A stretch of 64,000 nucleotides of DNA, taken from NCBI RefSeq assembly GCF_039822285.1, contig NZ_JBAJEY010000001.1, positions 62,001 through 126,000 on the forward strand, given 5' to 3'. This stretch comes from Thiofaba sp039822285. Its GTDB lineage: Bacteria; Pseudomonadota; Gammaproteobacteria; Halothiobacillales; Halothiobacillaceae. A program made the translations under genes and the position numbers. Below, piece after piece: positions 61,639 through 64,000 of the stretch; position 1 is the stretch's first letter; each line of letters opens with the position of its first letter. The notes beneath the pieces are model-generated. The model worked only from the letters and a program-made list of their open reading frames with translations. It ran no database searches and was not told where the DNA came from.

Positions 61639-64000
61639 TTATTCAGCGCCTGCTGGGCAGCGGGAAGGGGTGTATTCCATGGCGGGGAGCGGCACGCCAC
61701 CCGCAGCAAGCATGGGGCCGAGCTGTTCCGCCGGAACCGGGGGGCTGAAGTAGTACCCCTGGGCCAGGTCGCAGCCCCTGGAGCGCAGGTAGGCGAGCTG
61801 GGCCTTGGTCTCCACCCCCTCGGCCAGCACCTCGAGGCGGAGGTTGCGGGCCATGGCGATGATGGTGGCGGCGATCTCCATGTCCCGGAGGTCGTCGGGA
61901 ATGCCGCGCACGAAGCTCTGGTCGATCTTGAGTTTGTGGACCGGCAGGCGCTTGAGGTAGGCGAGGGAGGAATAGCCGGTGCCGAAGTCATCGATGGACA
62001 GGCTGACCCCGAGGCTGCGCATGCGCTCCAGGGTATGCAGGGCGCCCGGTCCCTGCTCGAGAAGCATGCTCTCGGTGATCTCGAGTTCCAGGCAGTCCGG
62101 GTCGAGCCCGGTTTCTTTGAGCAGCGCGAGGAGCCGACCGGGAAGGTCGGGTTGCTGGAACTGGCGCGAGGAGAGGTTGACCGCCACGCGCAGCCCCGCA
62201 TGACCGCCCAGGTGCCAGGCGTGCGCCTGGATCATGGCCTTGCGCAGAATCTGCTCGCCGAGGGGCACGATGAGCCCTGATTCTTCCGCCAGAGGGATGA
62301 ACTGCGTGGGGGGGATCAGGCCTTCGTCCGGGTGGATCCAGCGCGCCAGGGCCTCCACCCCCACCAAGCGTCCGGAGGCAAGCTCGATCTGCGGCTGGTA
62401 GAAGACCGTCAGCTCGTCCGTCTCCAGGGCCTGGCGCAGGCGCGTTTCGAGCGAAAGGCGCTGCTGGGCCTTGCGTGTCAGTTCCTCGGTGTAGAAACGG
62501 TAGGTGTTGCGGCCGGCCATCTTGGCCTGGTACATGGCGGCGTCGGCGTTGCGGATGAGCTCCATCGGGTCCTGGCCGTCCCCGGGGTAGAGGCTGATGC
62601 CGATACTGGCGCCGATGTAGACCTCGTGGCCGCCGCCGAGCCTGAAGGGGCCCTGCGAGAGGAGCTCGATGACTTCCAGGGCGATGCGGGCCGCTTCGTC
62701 GGGATGGCGCAGGTCCTCCAGCACCAGCACGAACTCGTCACCACCGAGGCGTGCCAGGGTGTCCTCTTCGCGCAGGCGCCCGCGAAGGCGGTGGGCGATG
62801 AGGGACAGAAGCTCGTCACCGGCCGGGTGGCCGAGGCTGTCGTTGACGTTCTTGAAGCGGTCCAGATCGAGGAACATGACCGCCACCTTGCGCTGCTCCC
62901 GGCGCGCGCGGTCGAGGCTGTGCTCCAGGCGGGACTGCAGCAGCAGGCGATTGGGCAGGCCGGTGAGCTGGTCGTAGTGTGCCAGCTGCGTGAGCTGTTC
63001 TTCGGAACGCTTCAGCTGGCTGATGTCCGCGAACACGGCGACGTAGTGGGTGACGCTGCCTTCGTCATCGAGCACACTGCTGATGGTCAGCAGTTCGGGG
63101 TAGAGCTCGCCATCCTTGCGCCGGTTCCAGATCTCGCCCTGCCAGTGCCCCTGGGCCCGCAGGCTGCTCCACAGCGACTGGTAGAAATCCGGGCCGTGGC
63201 GTCCCGACTTGAGCAAGGAAGGCGAGTGTCCCAGGACGCTCCTCGGGAGCGTATTGGGTGATTTCGCTGAACGCACGGTTGACGGCCACGATCTGGCCCT
63301 TGGCGTCGGTGATGATGACGCCTTCGCGGGTGTTCTCGAACACGGCGGCGGCTTGGCGCAGCTGCGCCTCGCTCAGGTGGCGCTCGCTCACGTCCTGGTA
63401 GATGCCCAGGACGCCAAAGACGGTGCCCCGGGCGTCGCGCAGCGGCACCTTGCTGGTTTCCAGCCAGATCAGGTGGCCGTCGGCGCTGGTCTGCGGTTCG
63501 ATGTAGCTGTAGCGGGCGACGCCGCTGGCCATCACCTCCTCGTCATCCTTTTGGTAGAGCGCGGCCTGATCCCTCCAGGCAAGATCCTCGTCGCGCTTGC
63601 CGACCAGCTCCTCGGCGCTGCGGAGGCCCGCGCTGCGGGCGAAGCTCTCGTTGCCGCCCAGATAGCGGCTGTCGCGATCCTTCCAGAACACGGCATGCGG
63701 GATGGTGTTGATGACCAGGCGCAGCATGTCCTGGGTCTCCCGCAGGCGGTTCTCGGTCTCCTTGAGGTGGGTGATGTCATGCACGGTGCCGACTGAGCGC
63801 CGCGGAAGACCGTGGGCGTCGAAGCTGGTCTCGCACTGTTCGCGTACATGCTTGATCCGGCCGTCGGCGAGGAGGAGACGATGGACGATGTCGTAGGGGG
63901 CGCGGGTGGCCAGGTGCTGCTGGAAGGCCTGGTCGACGAGTAGGCGGTCGTCGGGATGCACGCGGGCGAGGAAGGCAGGGTAGTCAGCGCCGAAGGCAAT
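61639..64000 (-). pseudogene. PAS-GGDEF-EAL diguanylate cyclase/phosphodiesterase, frameshifted and 5'-truncated
   Basis: Reads from the window end on the minus strand: three PAS domains (the first cut by the window edge), GGDEF with intact RLGGDEFVLVLEDL, and EAL with intact GVEALARW, LEITESMLLE, DDFGTGYSSL and AEGVETKAQL. The frame shifts by one base near 63238: after ITQYAPEE an extra C on the minus strand precedes the expected VLGHSPSLLKSG, which is present in another frame to the normal stop. With that base removed the protein is continuous. Either a recent inactivation or a sequence error; both catalytic domains look active. Confidence 0.75.

Overview
The window reads as chromosomal DNA of a high-GC gammaproteobacterium. 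The Rnf complex in the order rnfABCDGE, the EF-P beta-lysylation set (efp, epmA, epmB), prmB, psd, RNase T, type II dihydroorotase, GrxD, FimX-like, RoxA-like and PA2778/PA2779-like genes all point there. A Tat-exported DsrE-like protein and several c-type cytochrome or metal genes hint at a sulfur- or metal-exposed lifestyle (Chromatiales-like), but the species cannot be named from sequence alone.

Layout. 1-3676: a metal-handling operon (5'-truncated P1B-type ATPase with unusual APC and HEISE motifs, DUF302 protein, Met-rich dihaem cytochrome, SHOCT membrane protein, Met-rich Spy/CpxP-like protein). 3689-4239: remnant of a CapK-like adenylate-forming enzyme with a frameshift. 4521-4887: tmRNA on the minus strand, whose 3' end faces the metal cluster, as expected for a genomic island inserted at ssrA. 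4944-9796: DUF486, prmB, psd, epmA-efp and epmB. 9851-14292: PilZ protein, FimX-like c-di-GMP receptor and ThpR. 14353-19688: rnfABCDGE, split by a GC-rich dispersed repeat. 19820-30674: housekeeping genes (flavoprotein, metG, apbC, peroxiredoxin, FetAB-like exporter, ROK kinase, DsrE-like, pyrC, rnt), with REP-like and PSPLxGEG-type repeats in the gaps. 30769-39994: ppsA, initiator tRNA, CPBP protease, TonB receptor, a MITE-like element, grxD and glucan phosphorylase. 40146-53362: flagellar filament and glycosylation region (flagellin with two tandem sigma-28 promoters, flaG, fliD, fliS, fliT, a Maf-type glycosyltransferase and a seven-gene legionaminic/nonulosonic acid operon). 53347-64000: dehydrogenase-like protein, RoxA-like oxygenase, single-domain ModE, DUF455, dnaE, a PA2779/PA2778 pair and a frameshifted PAS-GGDEF-EAL gene cut by the window edge.

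How the genes work together. The filament genes and the sugar operon make a coherent module: legB-legC-legG-legI-legF plus a PtmE-like guanylyltransferase would make CMP-activated nonulosonic acid, and the Maf protein would attach it to flagellin. FimX-like and PilZ proteins (probably type IV pilus control) and the GGDEF-EAL protein add c-di-GMP signalling. efp, epmA and epmB form a complete EF-P activation set.

The least explained material is non-coding or contextual: a possible translational switch before flaG, three repeat families whose copies supply stop codons or C-terminal residues to genes, a structured MITE-like element, and the variant metal ATPase operon beside ssrA.
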